From Pseudacidovorax intermedius (GTDB lineage Bacteria > Pseudomonadota > Gammaproteobacteria > Burkholderiales > Burkholderiaceae_C): 41,403 nt of DNA. A program made the position numbers and the translations under genes. Shown piece after piece: positions 1 through 8,536 of this stretch (within the stretch, counting starts at the first letter, position 1; each line of letters opens with the position of its first letter). The stretch is from assembly GCF_001476815.1 (NCBI RefSeq), contig NZ_LDSL01000058.1, positions 1 to 41,403 on the forward strand, given 5' to 3'. The notes under the pieces are model-generated. The model was not told the DNA's origin. It did no database searches and was given only the letters and a program-made list of their open reading frames with translations.

Positions 1-576
<576 letters not shown>

Positions 577-669
577 CGCGCCGCCCCGGCCAACCCCTTC
601 AACCGACCAGGGAGCGAGCCGCGCACCCGCAGCGGACCGCAACCGACGCCCCGAACCCTCCGTTGGCCC

Positions 670-1941
670 ATGTACCCCGACACCCAGCAACCCCTGTTCC
701 TCGGCCGGCAGCCGATCCTGGACCGCGAGCGCCGGCTCTGCGCCTACGAGCTGCTCTTCCGCTCCGACGCGTCCGGTGCCGCGCACGTGACCGACGGCGC
801 GCAGGCCACGGCCACCGTCATGGTCAACGCCTTCGCCGAACTGGGCATGACGCATGTGCTGGACGACTGCGACGCCTACATCAACGTGGACCAGGGCTTC
901 CTGTTCAGCGACCTGATCGAGCTGCTGCCGCGGCCCGGTGCCGTGATCGAGATCCTCGAATCGGTGCCGCCCACGCCCGCCGTCGTCGAGCGCTGCCGGG
1001 CGCTGCGGGCCATGGGCTACACGCTCGCACTGGACGACGTGGTCGCCATGGACGCGCGCACCGTCGCACTGCTGCCGCTGGTGCGCGTCGTCAAGGTGGA
1101 CGTGATGGCCGTCAACGGCCCGCCACTGGCGCGGCTGGTCGCGGACCTGCGCCGGCAGGCGCCGCAGGTGCGCCTGCTGGCGGAAAAGGTGGAGACCCAG
1201 GCCGACTACGACCACTGCATGGCGCTGGGCTTCGCCTTGTTCCAGGGCTACCACTTCGCCCGGCCCAGCACGCTGGTCGGCCGCCGGCTGGGCCATTCGC
1301 AGCGCACGCTGCTGCGCCTGATGACGCAGCTGTGCACCGACGCCTCCAGCCGCGACCTGGAAGAGACGCTCAAGACCGAACCGGGCCTGACCGTGAACCT
1401 GCTGCGCATGGCGAATTCGGCCGGCTCCAGCGCCAGCACCACGGTCACCTCGCTGGGCGACGTGATCCACGTGCTGGGGCGGCGCTACCTGCAGCGCTGG
1501 GTGCAGCTGCTGCTGTTCTGCAGCGGCGGGGGCGGTGCTCACCTCGATCCGCTGCTGATGCTGGCGGCCACCCGCGGCCGGCTCATGGAGATCACCGTCA
1601 ACCTCCATCGCCCGCGCGATGCGGCCATGGCGGACGGCGCCTTCATGGCGGGCATGATGTCCTTGATGCCGGCGCTGCTGGGCATGCCGATGGAGCAGGT
1701 CCTGCCCACGCTGGGGCTCGCGCCGGCCATCGACTCCGCATTGCGCAAGCGCGATGGCCCCATCGGCCATCTTCTGCGGCTGGCCACCGCGAGCGAAGAA
1801 GAGGGCGTGCCGGACCTCGGCGCGGCGCTGCTGGCCAACGACTGGGTCTGCCCCGTTCTCTTCAGCCGGGCGCAGTCGGAAGCGCTGGCCTGGGCCCATT
1901 CGCTGAGCCGGCGTGCGCTCGGCGGGGCCATGGAAACGTGA
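670..1941 (+). CDS. EAL/HDOD domain signal transduction protein
   Basis: A 423-aa cytoplasmic protein. The N-terminal half (about residues 8-205) is an EAL-type domain: it opens FLGRQPILDRERRLCAYELL, keeps EILE, LDDV and KVDV, and ends AEKVET...GFALFQGYHFARP. The signature Glu-Ala-Leu is replaced by ELL and several metal-ligand positions are not obvious, so cyclic-di-GMP hydrolysis is doubtful and a binding or scaffold role is more likely. Residues about 208-400 form an HDOD domain (TEPGLTVNLLRMANSA, then VIHVLGRRYLQRWV), a degenerate HD-type module. The arrangement is that of YuxH/CdgJ-like proteins, which affect motility in some bacteria. It follows cheB on the same strand and runs convergent with the catalase gene, with only 13 bp between the stops. 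No good Shine-Dalgarno is visible before the ATG. Confidence 0.88.
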   Translation: MYPDTQQPLFLGRQPILDRERRLCAYELLFRSDASGAAHVTDGAQATATVMVNAFAELGMTHVLDDCDAYINVDQGFLFSDLIELLPRPGAVIEILESVPPTPAVVERCRALRAMGYTLALDDVVAMDARTVALLPLVRVVKVDVMAVNGPPLARLVADLRRQAPQVRLLAEKVETQADYDHCMALGFALFQGYHFARPSTLVGRRLGHSQRTLLRLMTQLCTDASSRDLEETLKTEPGLTVNLLRMANSAGSSASTTVTSLGDVIHVLGRRYLQRWVQLLLFCSGGGGAHLDPLLMLAATRGRLMEITVNLHRPRDAAMADGAFMAGMMSLMPALLGMPMEQVLPTLGLAPAIDSALRKRDGPIGHLLRLATASEEEGVPDLGAALLANDWVCPVLFSRAQSEALAWAHSLSRRALGGAMET

Positions 1942-1954
1942 ACGCCCGTCCTGG

Positions 1955-3067
1955 TCAGTCGGGCAGCGCGTCCAGCGTCGTGGGTTGCGCCACCGACGTC
2001 CGGTTGCCCCGCTCCCGGTAGGCCGCCGCCGTGGTGTAGGCAATGCGCCGCACCCGCATGATCGAGCCCAGCGGCCGGTGTGCCGCCAGGCCGTGCCAGG
2101 GCGAGAAGGCCATGCCGTCGTCGATGGCCTTCACGCGTGCCGGGCTCCAGGCATTCTGCGGGCCGGCCATGACCCGGGCCACGGTGACGTAGGGGCTCAG
2201 GTCCTCCGGCCATTCGACGGTCGCATCCTCGATGGGCATGCGGTCGAGGTCGGTGCACAGCTGCACCTGCAGTTCCCAGGTGCCGCCCTGCGCGCGGAAA
2301 TGCGCGACCACCGATTCGCGGATCGCATCGGGACGGTCCGGATCGGCCAGCGGCTGGTCCTTGAGGGCCAGCAGCTCGGGCGACACCGGCACCAGACGCA
2401 GCTTGGCCATGTAGGGACCGTAGAGCATGGGCACCTGCGTGAAGAAGGTCTCGCCCAGCAGCTGCGTCATCGGATGGGCGCCCATCGACTTGAGCGCGCC
2501 GCTTTCGCCGCCCACGGCCTCGATGGCCTTCTCCACGCCCCGCAGGGCGGCGGAAAGCAGCTCCTTGGCCTTGGGCGCGCGGTCCGTGGTGGCGGCCAGC
2601 AGCTTGAGGTTGGACAGGAACTTCTTCGCATTCGGTGTCCGGAACACCGGCCCGTTGACCATCACGAAGTCCTGCGTCGCCTCGCCCTCGGAGCCTTCCA
2701 GGCGCTCGCCCGGCACGCCCACCAGCTTGAGCGCCACGCCGCGCGGCGTGGACACCTTGTCGCTCAGCAGGTCGCCCGGCGGCGTCGACAGGCGCATGAC
2801 GGCCGGGTAGCGGCCGGGCCGGGCGAACAGGCCCTGGGCGTAATCGGGCGGCAAGGCGTCCAGCACTTCCACGTCGGCCCGCAGCAGGCCGTGCGACTTG
2901 GCATGCACGCTGCGGTAGGCGTGGCCCTCGTCACGGTGCACCTTCTGCGCGATCCGGATCATGGTTTCGCCCAGCTCGCGGGCGACCTGCAGTTCGTCGT
3001 CCTCCGTCTGCTCGAACTCGGGGCGGTAGCGCAGCGGCGCGGTGGCGGTGTGGCTCTCATCGGGCAT
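1955..3067 (-). CDS. Catalase-family haem protein
   Basis: A 370-aa protein of the short catalase-like family. The distal haem-pocket histidine is seen as H55 in SVHAKSHG and the conserved asparagine as N138 in MVNGPVF. The STPRGVALKL and PWHGLAAHRPLGS segments are typical of the small catalase-related group rather than of classical 480-700 aa catalases. No signal peptide is visible. Hydrogen peroxide or organic peroxide is the likely substrate, but peroxidase or other haem chemistry is possible because the usual proximal Tyr segment is not clearly recognisable. The start codon lies inside the end of the upstream YdeP-type gene (11-nt overlap) with AGGAG about 9 nt before it, so translation is probably coupled and the two proteins probably act together. 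Confidence 0.88.
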   Translation of the reverse strand: MPDESHTATAPLRYRPEFEQTEDDELQVARELGETMIRIAQKVHRDEGHAYRSVHAKSHGLLRADVEVLDALPPDYAQGLFARPGRYPAVMRLSTPPGDLLSDKVSTPRGVALKLVGVPGERLEGSEGEATQDFVMVNGPVFRTPNAKKFLSNLKLLAATTDRAPKAKELLSAALRGVEKAIEAVGGESGALKSMGAHPMTQLLGETFFTQVPMLYGPYMAKLRLVPVSPELLALKDQPLADPDRPDAIRESVVAHFRAQGGTWELQVQLCTDLDRMPIEDATVEWPEDLSPYVTVARVMAGPQNAWSPARVKAIDDGMAFSPWHGLAAHRPLGSIMRVRRIAYTTAAAYRERGNRTSVAQPTTLDALPD

Positions 3068-5480
3068 CGTGGGCGGGCTCCTGGGGTGCGGTTGCGGTTG
3101 GGGTTTCGGGATGGATGGAGACCGGCACCGACTTGTAGGCCGGCACGTGGCTGCCCTCCGCGTGGTGCCACAGCGGCACCAGCGGATTGCATTCGGGGTA
3201 GTAGCCCGCGACGCAGCCTTCGGGAATGTCGTAGGCCCGCACGGTCATGCCGCGCACCACGCGGTCCACGCCGTCGTGCGCCGTCGTGCGCACCGCCACG
3301 CGCTGGCCGGGCTGCAGGCCGTGGCGGGCGATGTCCCGCTCGTGCATGAAGAGCACGTCGCGCGTGCCGCTCACGCCGCGGAAACGGTCGTCCAGGCTGT
3401 AGATGGTGGTGTTGAACTGGTCGTCACTGCGCACCGTCATCAGCCGCAGGGTCTGGGGCGGATGGGCCGGCGCGTCCGGGTCGGCCACCAGGCCCGTCGG
3501 CGCGATGAAGCAGGCCTTGCCCTGGGGCGTCTTCCAGTCGCGCTCGCGGGCTGCGTTGGGTTTGGCGAAGCCGCCCGGCTGCACGAAGCGTGCTTCGAAG
3601 TCGTGGAAGATCTCCGGATAGCTCACGGCAATGGCCGCGCGCACCTGCGCATAGTCGCCGCGCCACTGCGCCCAGGGCACCTGTGCGTCGGTGCCGACCA
3701 CCGCCTCGGCCAGGGCCGTGACGATGGCCAGCTCGGAGCGCAGGCGCTCGTCCGCCGGCTCGGCCACGCCCTGCGAGGCATGGATGAAGCCGGTGGAATC
3801 CTCCATCGACAGCTTCTGCTCCTTGCCCTGCTGGCGGTCGATCTCGATGCGACCCAGGCAGGGCAGCAGCCAGCATTCCTGGCCCGGCACCACGTGCGTG
3901 TGGTTGAGCTTGGTGGCGATGTGCACGGTCAGCGGCAGCCCGGCCCAGGCGGCCTCCAGCCGCGTGCTGTCGGGCCAGGCACGCAGCAGGTTGCCGCCCA
4001 GGCACAGCATGGCGCGCACGCTGCCGTCCAGCACGCCCTCGCAGCTGGCGACCGTGTCACGGCCCTTGTCGCGCGGTGGCGCGAAGGCGTACTGCGCGGC
4101 CAGCTTGTCCAGCGGCGCCAGTTCGGGCTTCTCGGTGATGCCGACGGTGCGCTGCCCCTGCACGTTGGAATGGCCGCGCACCGGGCAGATGCCCGCGCCC
4201 GGCCGGCCGATGTGGCCGCCCATCAGCAGCAGATTGCACAGCATCTGCACGTTCTTCACGCCTTGCCGGTGCTGCGTCAGGCCCATGCCGTAGACGCCGA
4301 TGACCGCCTTGGCGCCGGCGATCACGCCGGCCACACGCTCCAGCTGGCTGCGCGCCAGGCCGGACTCGCACTCGATCTCGTCCCACGACTGGCGCGACAC
4401 CCAGTCCGCGAAGTCGTCGAAGCCGTGGGTGTGCGTGGCGATGAAGCCGCGGTCCAGCCCCTCGCCGCCCGCAGCCGCCGTGGCGAGCATGGCCTTGCAC
4501 ACACCGGTCAGCGCCGCCAGGTCGCCGCCCACCTTGACCTGCAGGTACTGCGTGGAGACGGTGGTCGACGCCGGCGTCAGCATCTGCAGCGGCGACTGCG
4601 GGTCGACGAAGCGCACCAGCCCCGATTCGCGCAGCGGGTTGAAGCTGATGATGGGCACGCCGCGGTCGCGCGCGTCCTTGACCTGGTGCAGCATGCGCGG
4701 GCTGTTCACGCCCGGGTTCTGGCCCACGAAGAGGATGCAGTCGGCCTGCGCGAAGTCCTCCAGGTGCACGGTGCCGATGGGCACGCCGATCGACTCCGGC
4801 AGCGCCACCGAGGTGCTCTCGTGGCACATGTTGGAGCTGTCGGGCAGGTTGTTGTTGCCGTAGACCCGCGCCAGAAGCTGCCAGGCGTAGCTGGTTTCCA
4901 GCGATGCGCGGCCCGAGGCATAGAACACGGCGGAGGTCGGGTCCTCGGCCCGCAGCGCGCGCAGGCGCCGAGCGATGCCGGCGATGGCCTCGTCCCACGT
5001 CGCTTCCACGTAGCGGTCGGTGGCAGGGTCGTAGCGCAGCGGCGCCACCAGCCGGCCGCCGGCCTCCAGGTCATGGTCCGACCAGCCGCGCAGTTCGCTC
5101 ACCGTGTGCGCGCCGAAGAACTCGGGCGTGAGGCGGCGCGACGTCAGCTCCCAGGCCGTGGCCTTGGCGCCGTTCTCGCAGAATTCCGCCACGCGCGGTT
5201 CGGCCGGCTTGGCCCAGGCGCAGCTGACGCAGGCGAAGCCCTCCGTCTTGTTCTGCTTGAGCAAGGCGCGGGTGACCAGGGCGGGGCTGCCTTCTTCGAT
5301 GGCATAGCGGGCGACGGCCTTGAGCGACTGCCAGCCGCCGGCGGCCATGGGCTCCGGTGCATCGTGGGCGTCGGGGGTAGCAGTGGAACGGCGTGCGCCG
5401 GCGTCGGCGTCATCGGTGTGGGGGTGCAGGCCAGACATCGACCGATGGTCGCTGCAAATGCCCCTGCGCTGCGTCGTCAT
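3057..5480 (-). CDS. FdhF/YdeP-family molybdopterin oxidoreductase
   Basis: An 807-aa cytoplasmic protein of the YdeP branch of the formate-dehydrogenase-alpha superfamily. C84 and C87 (CVSCAWAKP) and C101 (FCENGAKA) give the YdeP-type N-terminal cysteine pattern that could hold an Fe4S4 cluster. C219 in SSNMCHES sits where the molybdenum-ligating Cys/Sec is found in this superfamily. A central molybdopterin domain (WDEAIAGIARRLR; LFVGQNPGVNSPRMLHQVKDAR) and a C-terminal molybdopterin-dinucleotide-binding domain (from about residue 675, LRLMTVRSDDQFNTTIY) follow. There is no Tat signal. E. coli YdeP is linked to acid resistance, and the substrate is unknown. The gene is co-directional with MFS (78-nt gap upstream) and catalase (overlap downstream). 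The first ATG has a poor ribosome site, and M15 (5438) is an alternative start. Confidence 0.92.
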   Translation of the reverse strand: MTTQRRGICSDHRSMSGLHPHTDDADAGARRSTATPDAHDAPEPMAAGGWQSLKAVARYAIEEGSPALVTRALLKQNKTEGFACVSCAWAKPAEPRVAEFCENGAKATAWELTSRRLTPEFFGAHTVSELRGWSDHDLEAGGRLVAPLRYDPATDRYVEATWDEAIAGIARRLRALRAEDPTSAVFYASGRASLETSYAWQLLARVYGNNNLPDSSNMCHESTSVALPESIGVPIGTVHLEDFAQADCILFVGQNPGVNSPRMLHQVKDARDRGVPIISFNPLRESGLVRFVDPQSPLQMLTPASTTVSTQYLQVKVGGDLAALTGVCKAMLATAAAGGEGLDRGFIATHTHGFDDFADWVSRQSWDEIECESGLARSQLERVAGVIAGAKAVIGVYGMGLTQHRQGVKNVQMLCNLLLMGGHIGRPGAGICPVRGHSNVQGQRTVGITEKPELAPLDKLAAQYAFAPPRDKGRDTVASCEGVLDGSVRAMLCLGGNLLRAWPDSTRLEAAWAGLPLTVHIATKLNHTHVVPGQECWLLPCLGRIEIDRQQGKEQKLSMEDSTGFIHASQGVAEPADERLRSELAIVTALAEAVVGTDAQVPWAQWRGDYAQVRAAIAVSYPEIFHDFEARFVQPGGFAKPNAARERDWKTPQGKACFIAPTGLVADPDAPAHPPQTLRLMTVRSDDQFNTTIYSLDDRFRGVSGTRDVLFMHERDIARHGLQPGQRVAVRTTAHDGVDRVVRGMTVRAYDIPEGCVAGYYPECNPLVPLWHHAEGSHVPAYKSVPVSIHPETPTATAPQEPAHDAR

Positions 5481-5558
5481 CGGCGCGCCTGCGCCGTAGG
5501 CGGAGAACGGAGGGCGGCGGGCGGGCGCGCGAAGCCCTGCAATCCGGTCAGCCGGCGG

Positions 5559-6866
5559 TCAGGCTGTGGTGGGTGTTGCGTCCGCCCCGTGAGGGTCGCG
5601 CGCATCGGCGCGCTGCGCCCACATGAACACCGGCAGCGCCATCACGGCAAAGCCCGCCAGCACGGCGAATGCCAGGCCGAAGTGGCCGTCGCGGCCCACC
5701 ACCGCATTGGCCACGCCCGCGCTCAGCGCCGCGCCGACGCCCTGCAGCGTCAGCACCATGCCCAGCGCCAGGTTGTAGCGGCCGGTGCCGCGCGCATAGC
5801 GCTCCACCATCAGCGGCGTCGCTACCCCCAAAGCGCCGGCGGCGATGCCGTCCAGCACCTGCACCGGCAGATTAGCCCACACGCTCGGAAAGGCCCAGGC
5901 CAGCAGACCGCGCACCGGCAGGATCAGGATGGCAAGGTAGACGAAGGCCGACAGGTCCCAGCGCCTGCTGCGCGACACCCACAGCGCCACCGGCACCATG
6001 GTCAGCTGCGCCACCACGATGGCAATGCCGGTCCACAGCAGCGGCGCGGCATCGGGCTGGGTGGCGGCCAGCCGCTGGTTGAGCAGCGGCAGCATGGCGG
6101 CATTGCCCAGGTGGAAGAGGGCGCAGGTCAGCGCGAAAAGCCACAGCGCGCGGTGGCGCAGCAACTCGCCGAAACCTTCGGGCGACTGTGCGGCGTGCAC
6201 GTCCGCCGCAGAAGGCGCCGCCAGGTCGGCGCCGCGGGCGGCCACGTGGTCGATGTCCTGCGGCCGGATGGCGGCCACGCACAGCAGGGCGCCAACGGAC
6301 ATGGCCAGCATCACCGCCATCATCCAGGGCGCGCCGAAAGCATGGGCGACCACACCGGCGCCGAGGGCCGACACGATGTTGCCGGCATGGCTCCAGGCCT
6401 CGTTGCGGCCGGTCTGGTGCCGCAGGCCATCGCGCCGCGCCAGGCCCAGCGTCAGGCCGGCCAGCGCCGCCAGCAGCACCGCGCCCGCGCCGCCCGCCAC
6501 CGCCTGCGAGGCGACCAGCAGCACGGGCGAGCGCGTCGTGAATGCCGCCGCGCTGCCCAGCAGCACCAGCACCACGGCCGCCACCAGCAGCGTGCGCTTG
6601 CGCGTGCTGCGGTCCACCCACGCGCCGGCCAGCGGCGTCATCAGCACGGCCGCCAAGCCGCCGGCCGTGAGCGTCAGGCCGATCAGGTTCTGCGCCACCT
6701 GCTGGCTCTGCAGGTAGGTGGCCAGGAAGGGGCCGAGGCCATCGCGCACGTCGGCCAGGAAGAAGGCCATCCAGGCCAGCGCGGTCAGCGATCCGGCGGT
6801 GGCGGCCGTGCGGCCGGTCGAGGGCGCTGCGGCGGGCAGCGGCATGGCGAGCGTGTTGGACATCAT
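5559..6866 (-). CDS. MFS transporter
   Basis: A 435-aa polytopic inner-membrane protein with the hydrophobic pattern of a 12-helix major facilitator. The loop after TM2 reads GAWVDRSTRKRT, the MFS motif A region, and an equivalent basic loop (VSRSRRW) lies in the second half after a hydrophilic central loop at about residues 195-225. The substrate cannot be told from sequence; drug or small-metabolite efflux is the usual role of this group. Two adjacent ATG codons (6866 and 6863) follow a GGGAGGGG stretch, and the second has the better spacing. Its start is 26 nt after the stop of the OB-like gene upstream and it precedes the YdeP-type gene, so it is probably co-transcribed with both. Confidence 0.9.
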   Translation of the reverse strand: MMSNTLAMPLPAAAPSTGRTAATAGSLTALAWMAFFLADVRDGLGPFLATYLQSQQVAQNLIGLTLTAGGLAAVLMTPLAGAWVDRSTRKRTLLVAAVVLVLLGSAAAFTTRSPVLLVASQAVAGGAGAVLLAALAGLTLGLARRDGLRHQTGRNEAWSHAGNIVSALGAGVVAHAFGAPWMMAVMLAMSVGALLCVAAIRPQDIDHVAARGADLAAPSAADVHAAQSPEGFGELLRHRALWLFALTCALFHLGNAAMLPLLNQRLAATQPDAAPLLWTGIAIVVAQLTMVPVALWVSRSRRWDLSAFVYLAILILPVRGLLAWAFPSVWANLPVQVLDGIAAGALGVATPLMVERYARGTGRYNLALGMVLTLQGVGAALSAGVANAVVGRDGHFGLAFAVLAGFAVMALPVFMWAQRADARDPHGADATPTTA

Positions 6867-6892
6867 CCCCTCCCTGTGTCGGAAGCGCTGCG

Positions 6893-7435
6893 TCAGTGCT
6901 TGCCGGGCAGCGGATGCCCGTTGACGGTCTCGGCCTCGATCACCCGGCCGCGGCCGCCGGCCAGAGGATGCGACGGCCCGTCGGCCTCCACCGCATCGCC
7001 CACCTTCAGCTTCAGGTGCGCGAAGCCTTCGGGCTTGAGGTGCACGAAGTCGCCGCTGTCCAGCACCACGCCGTTGGGTGCGCCGTGCTTGGCATGGTTG
7101 ACGCGCACCACGCGGCCCTTGGCGGGGCCATCGTGCTCAGCCCCGGCGACCGGCTTGCCGCCGGCTTCGCTCAGGCGATGGAAGTCGTAGACCACGTGCT
7201 CGCCGTCGCCCTTGGGCGAAGCCGGCCGCAGGCTGCCTTCCACCGTCAGGCGGGTGCCGGGCGCGATGCCGTCGAAGGCCTGGGCCGCCGTCTCGTCGTG
7301 CTTGTCGAACACGAACTGGGTCGGCACGCCGTCGGTCTCGATCAGCACGCCCTCGTAGCCGCCGCGCGGGCTGTATACGAGGTGCAGGAAGCGGCCTTCG
7401 ACCGCATAGACGTCGATCATTTCTTCATGGGGCAT
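6893..7435 (-). CDS. Hypothetical protein with two OB-like modules
   Basis: A 180-aa protein without a signal peptide. The start is taken at 7435 because AAAGGA lies 7-8 nt upstream; a longer in-frame ORF to 7546 has no such site and its extra residues are out of character. The protein is two copies of a small beta-rich module (about residues 12-88 and 106-172). Each copy reads roughly G-(x)n-G-x-x-x-G-V-L-x-x-x-G-x-x-x-x-F/L, then a spaced G-T/D-x-(L/V)-x-V/A-x-G, which looks like an OB-fold. The second copy (AKGRVVRV, PNGVVLDSGDFVHLKPEG, VGDAVEADG) is clearly related to both modules of the neighbouring exported protein at 7524-8384. I do not recognise a named family. It lies 26 nt upstream of the MFS gene in the same direction. 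Confidence 0.75.
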   Translation of the reverse strand: MPHEEMIDVYAVEGRFLHLVYSPRGGYEGVLIETDGVPTQFVFDKHDETAAQAFDGIAPGTRLTVEGSLRPASPKGDGEHVVYDFHRLSEAGGKPVAGAEHDGPAKGRVVRVNHAKHGAPNGVVLDSGDFVHLKPEGFAHLKLKVGDAVEADGPSHPLAGGRGRVIEAETVNGHPLPGKH

Positions 7436-7523
7436 GGTGAATCCTTTTTGGGTGTTTTTTGATTGGAGGCGGCTGCCTGCGGCCGCCCGGGGAGGATGTA
7501 GACGAGGCCGCGAGGCATTCAGG

Positions 7524-8384
7524 TCAGACGGGGCGACGCGGTGCACCCGGGCGCGGCAGATCGACCGGGCCCGACACGGGGCCGGCCAGCACGTCCTGCA
7601 GCGACTGCGGCGTGGCGCCCAGGCGCGTGGCCTCCAGCGCGGTGCCCAGGTTGCTGCGGGTGCCCCAGCCCTGGACGTAGAGCGGCGCGCCCGGCTGCAG
7701 CAGGCCGGCGATCATGCGGCCGACGTGGGGCGGGAAGCGCACCACCGTGCCGTCTTCCAGCAGCACGCCGTTGGTGTCGCCGCGGCCGGTGGTCAGCACG
7801 CGGGCGATGCGGCCACCGGCGTTCATGGCGGCCAGTGCACCCATGGCCCGGGGGGCCGGCGGCACGGCGCCGGGATTGGGCGGCGTGTCGACCACGGCGC
7901 GGCCCTTGGCGGCGATCTGCTGGGCCTGCATGGCCTGGCCGTCGCCGGCGCGCCAGCCGGTCACCTCCACCCGGTCGCCCGCCTGGACGAGGGCCGTCAG
8001 GTCGGCGGACAGGTGGGGCGGGAAGTTCACCTGCGTGCCGTTGTCCAGCAGCAGGCCGTCGGCCTCGCCGTTGGGGTTGATCAGCCAGCGCGCCAGCGTG
8101 CCGGACACGCTGGCCTGGGCCATGGGCACCGGCTGCGGCGGCATCGGGGCGGCCATGGGCGCCGGCATCGCCGCAGCGGGGCCGGCGGCGATCACCGGGC
8201 CCGCGGCGGCGGGACCGCGCGGCGGCACGGGCCGGGCCTGCGGGCGGGGCGCCGCGTCGGTCATCGGGAACACGGCGGGCGCGGGCGCGCCGGGCTGCAC
8301 GGCGGGTTGGGCGGCGGCGATGCCGGCGGCGGCCACGAGGCCGGCGGCGAGGCTGGCGCGGAGGGAAAAGCGGAAGGCGGTCAT
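7524..8384 (-). CDS. Exported hypothetical protein with two OB-like modules
   Basis: A 286-aa protein. Residues 1-25 form a signal peptide (RFSLRASLAAGLVAAAG, cleavage after AAA-Q), then a Pro/Ala-rich linker to about residue 90. Two homologous modules follow, at about 93-160 and 190-257, sharing (D/N)GLLLDNGTQVNFPPHL / NGVLLEDGTVVRFPPHV and a later GDRVEVTGW / GAPLYVQGW. The pattern suggests small OB-like barrels in the periplasm or at the surface; function is unknown. AGGAG sits 6-7 nt before the ATG. The gene begins about 33 nt from a sigma-54-type promoter match (8417-8432) and follows the sigma-54 activator gene, so it is probably the first target of that regulator. The smaller neighbour (start 7435) has the same module without a signal peptide. 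Confidence 0.8.
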   Translation of the reverse strand: MTAFRFSLRASLAAGLVAAAGIAAAQPAVQPGAPAPAVFPMTDAAPRPQARPVPPRGPAAAGPVIAAGPAAAMPAPMAAPMPPQPVPMAQASVSGTLARWLINPNGEADGLLLDNGTQVNFPPHLSADLTALVQAGDRVEVTGWRAGDGQAMQAQQIAAKGRAVVDTPPNPGAVPPAPRAMGALAAMNAGGRIARVLTTGRGDTNGVLLEDGTVVRFPPHVGRMIAGLLQPGAPLYVQGWGTRSNLGTALEATRLGATPQSLQDVLAGPVSGPVDLPRPGAPRRPV

Positions 8385-8416
8385 GCGGTTCTCCTGTTGA
8401 CGGATGCCTTGACCGT

Positions 8417-8432
8417 TCCAAGAGGCGTGCCA
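8417..8432 (-). promoter_or_regulatory. Candidate sigma-54 promoter
   Basis: On the minus strand the sequence reads TGGCACG, four bases, TTGGA. The -24 element is perfect and spacing is right. The -12 element differs from TTGCA by one base, but that base is the usually conserved C of the -12 GC. Transcription would start near 8405, just before the gene starting at 8384. The adjacent upstream gene encodes a GAFTGA-containing sigma-54 activator, which raises the chance that the site is real. Confidence 0.55.
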
Positions 8433-8497
8433 GGCGCCTTTTCCTTCTGCATCAACGACTTGCGCTTTCGCCTCGGCGCCCGCCTGGCCGGCGTGCA

Positions 8498-8510
8498 GAC
8501 AGCGGCTGTC
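8498..8510. promoter_or_regulatory. 13-bp palindrome, candidate upstream activator site
   Basis: GACAGC-G-GCTGTC is a perfect 6-1-6 inverted repeat, extended by C/G and G/C pairs one base further out on each side. A further half site (GACAG) lies at 8520-8524. It is about 80-90 bp upstream of the sigma-54-type promoter on the minus strand, the usual place for an enhancer bound by an NtrC-type regulator. Confidence 0.45.
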
Positions 8511-8536
8511 CGCAAAGCCGACAGTCCGCGCCGGCG

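Noticed and set aside
3042-7190. Plus-strand frame of about 1380 codons across the catalase, YdeP-type and MFS genes
   Set aside because: Antisense to three well-supported genes; composition is typical of a shadow frame.
7436-7523. GGCGGC/GCCGCC hairpin as terminator between the two OB-like genes
   Set aside because: On the minus strand it is followed by A-rich, not T-rich, sequence, so it is not an intrinsic terminator for these genes.
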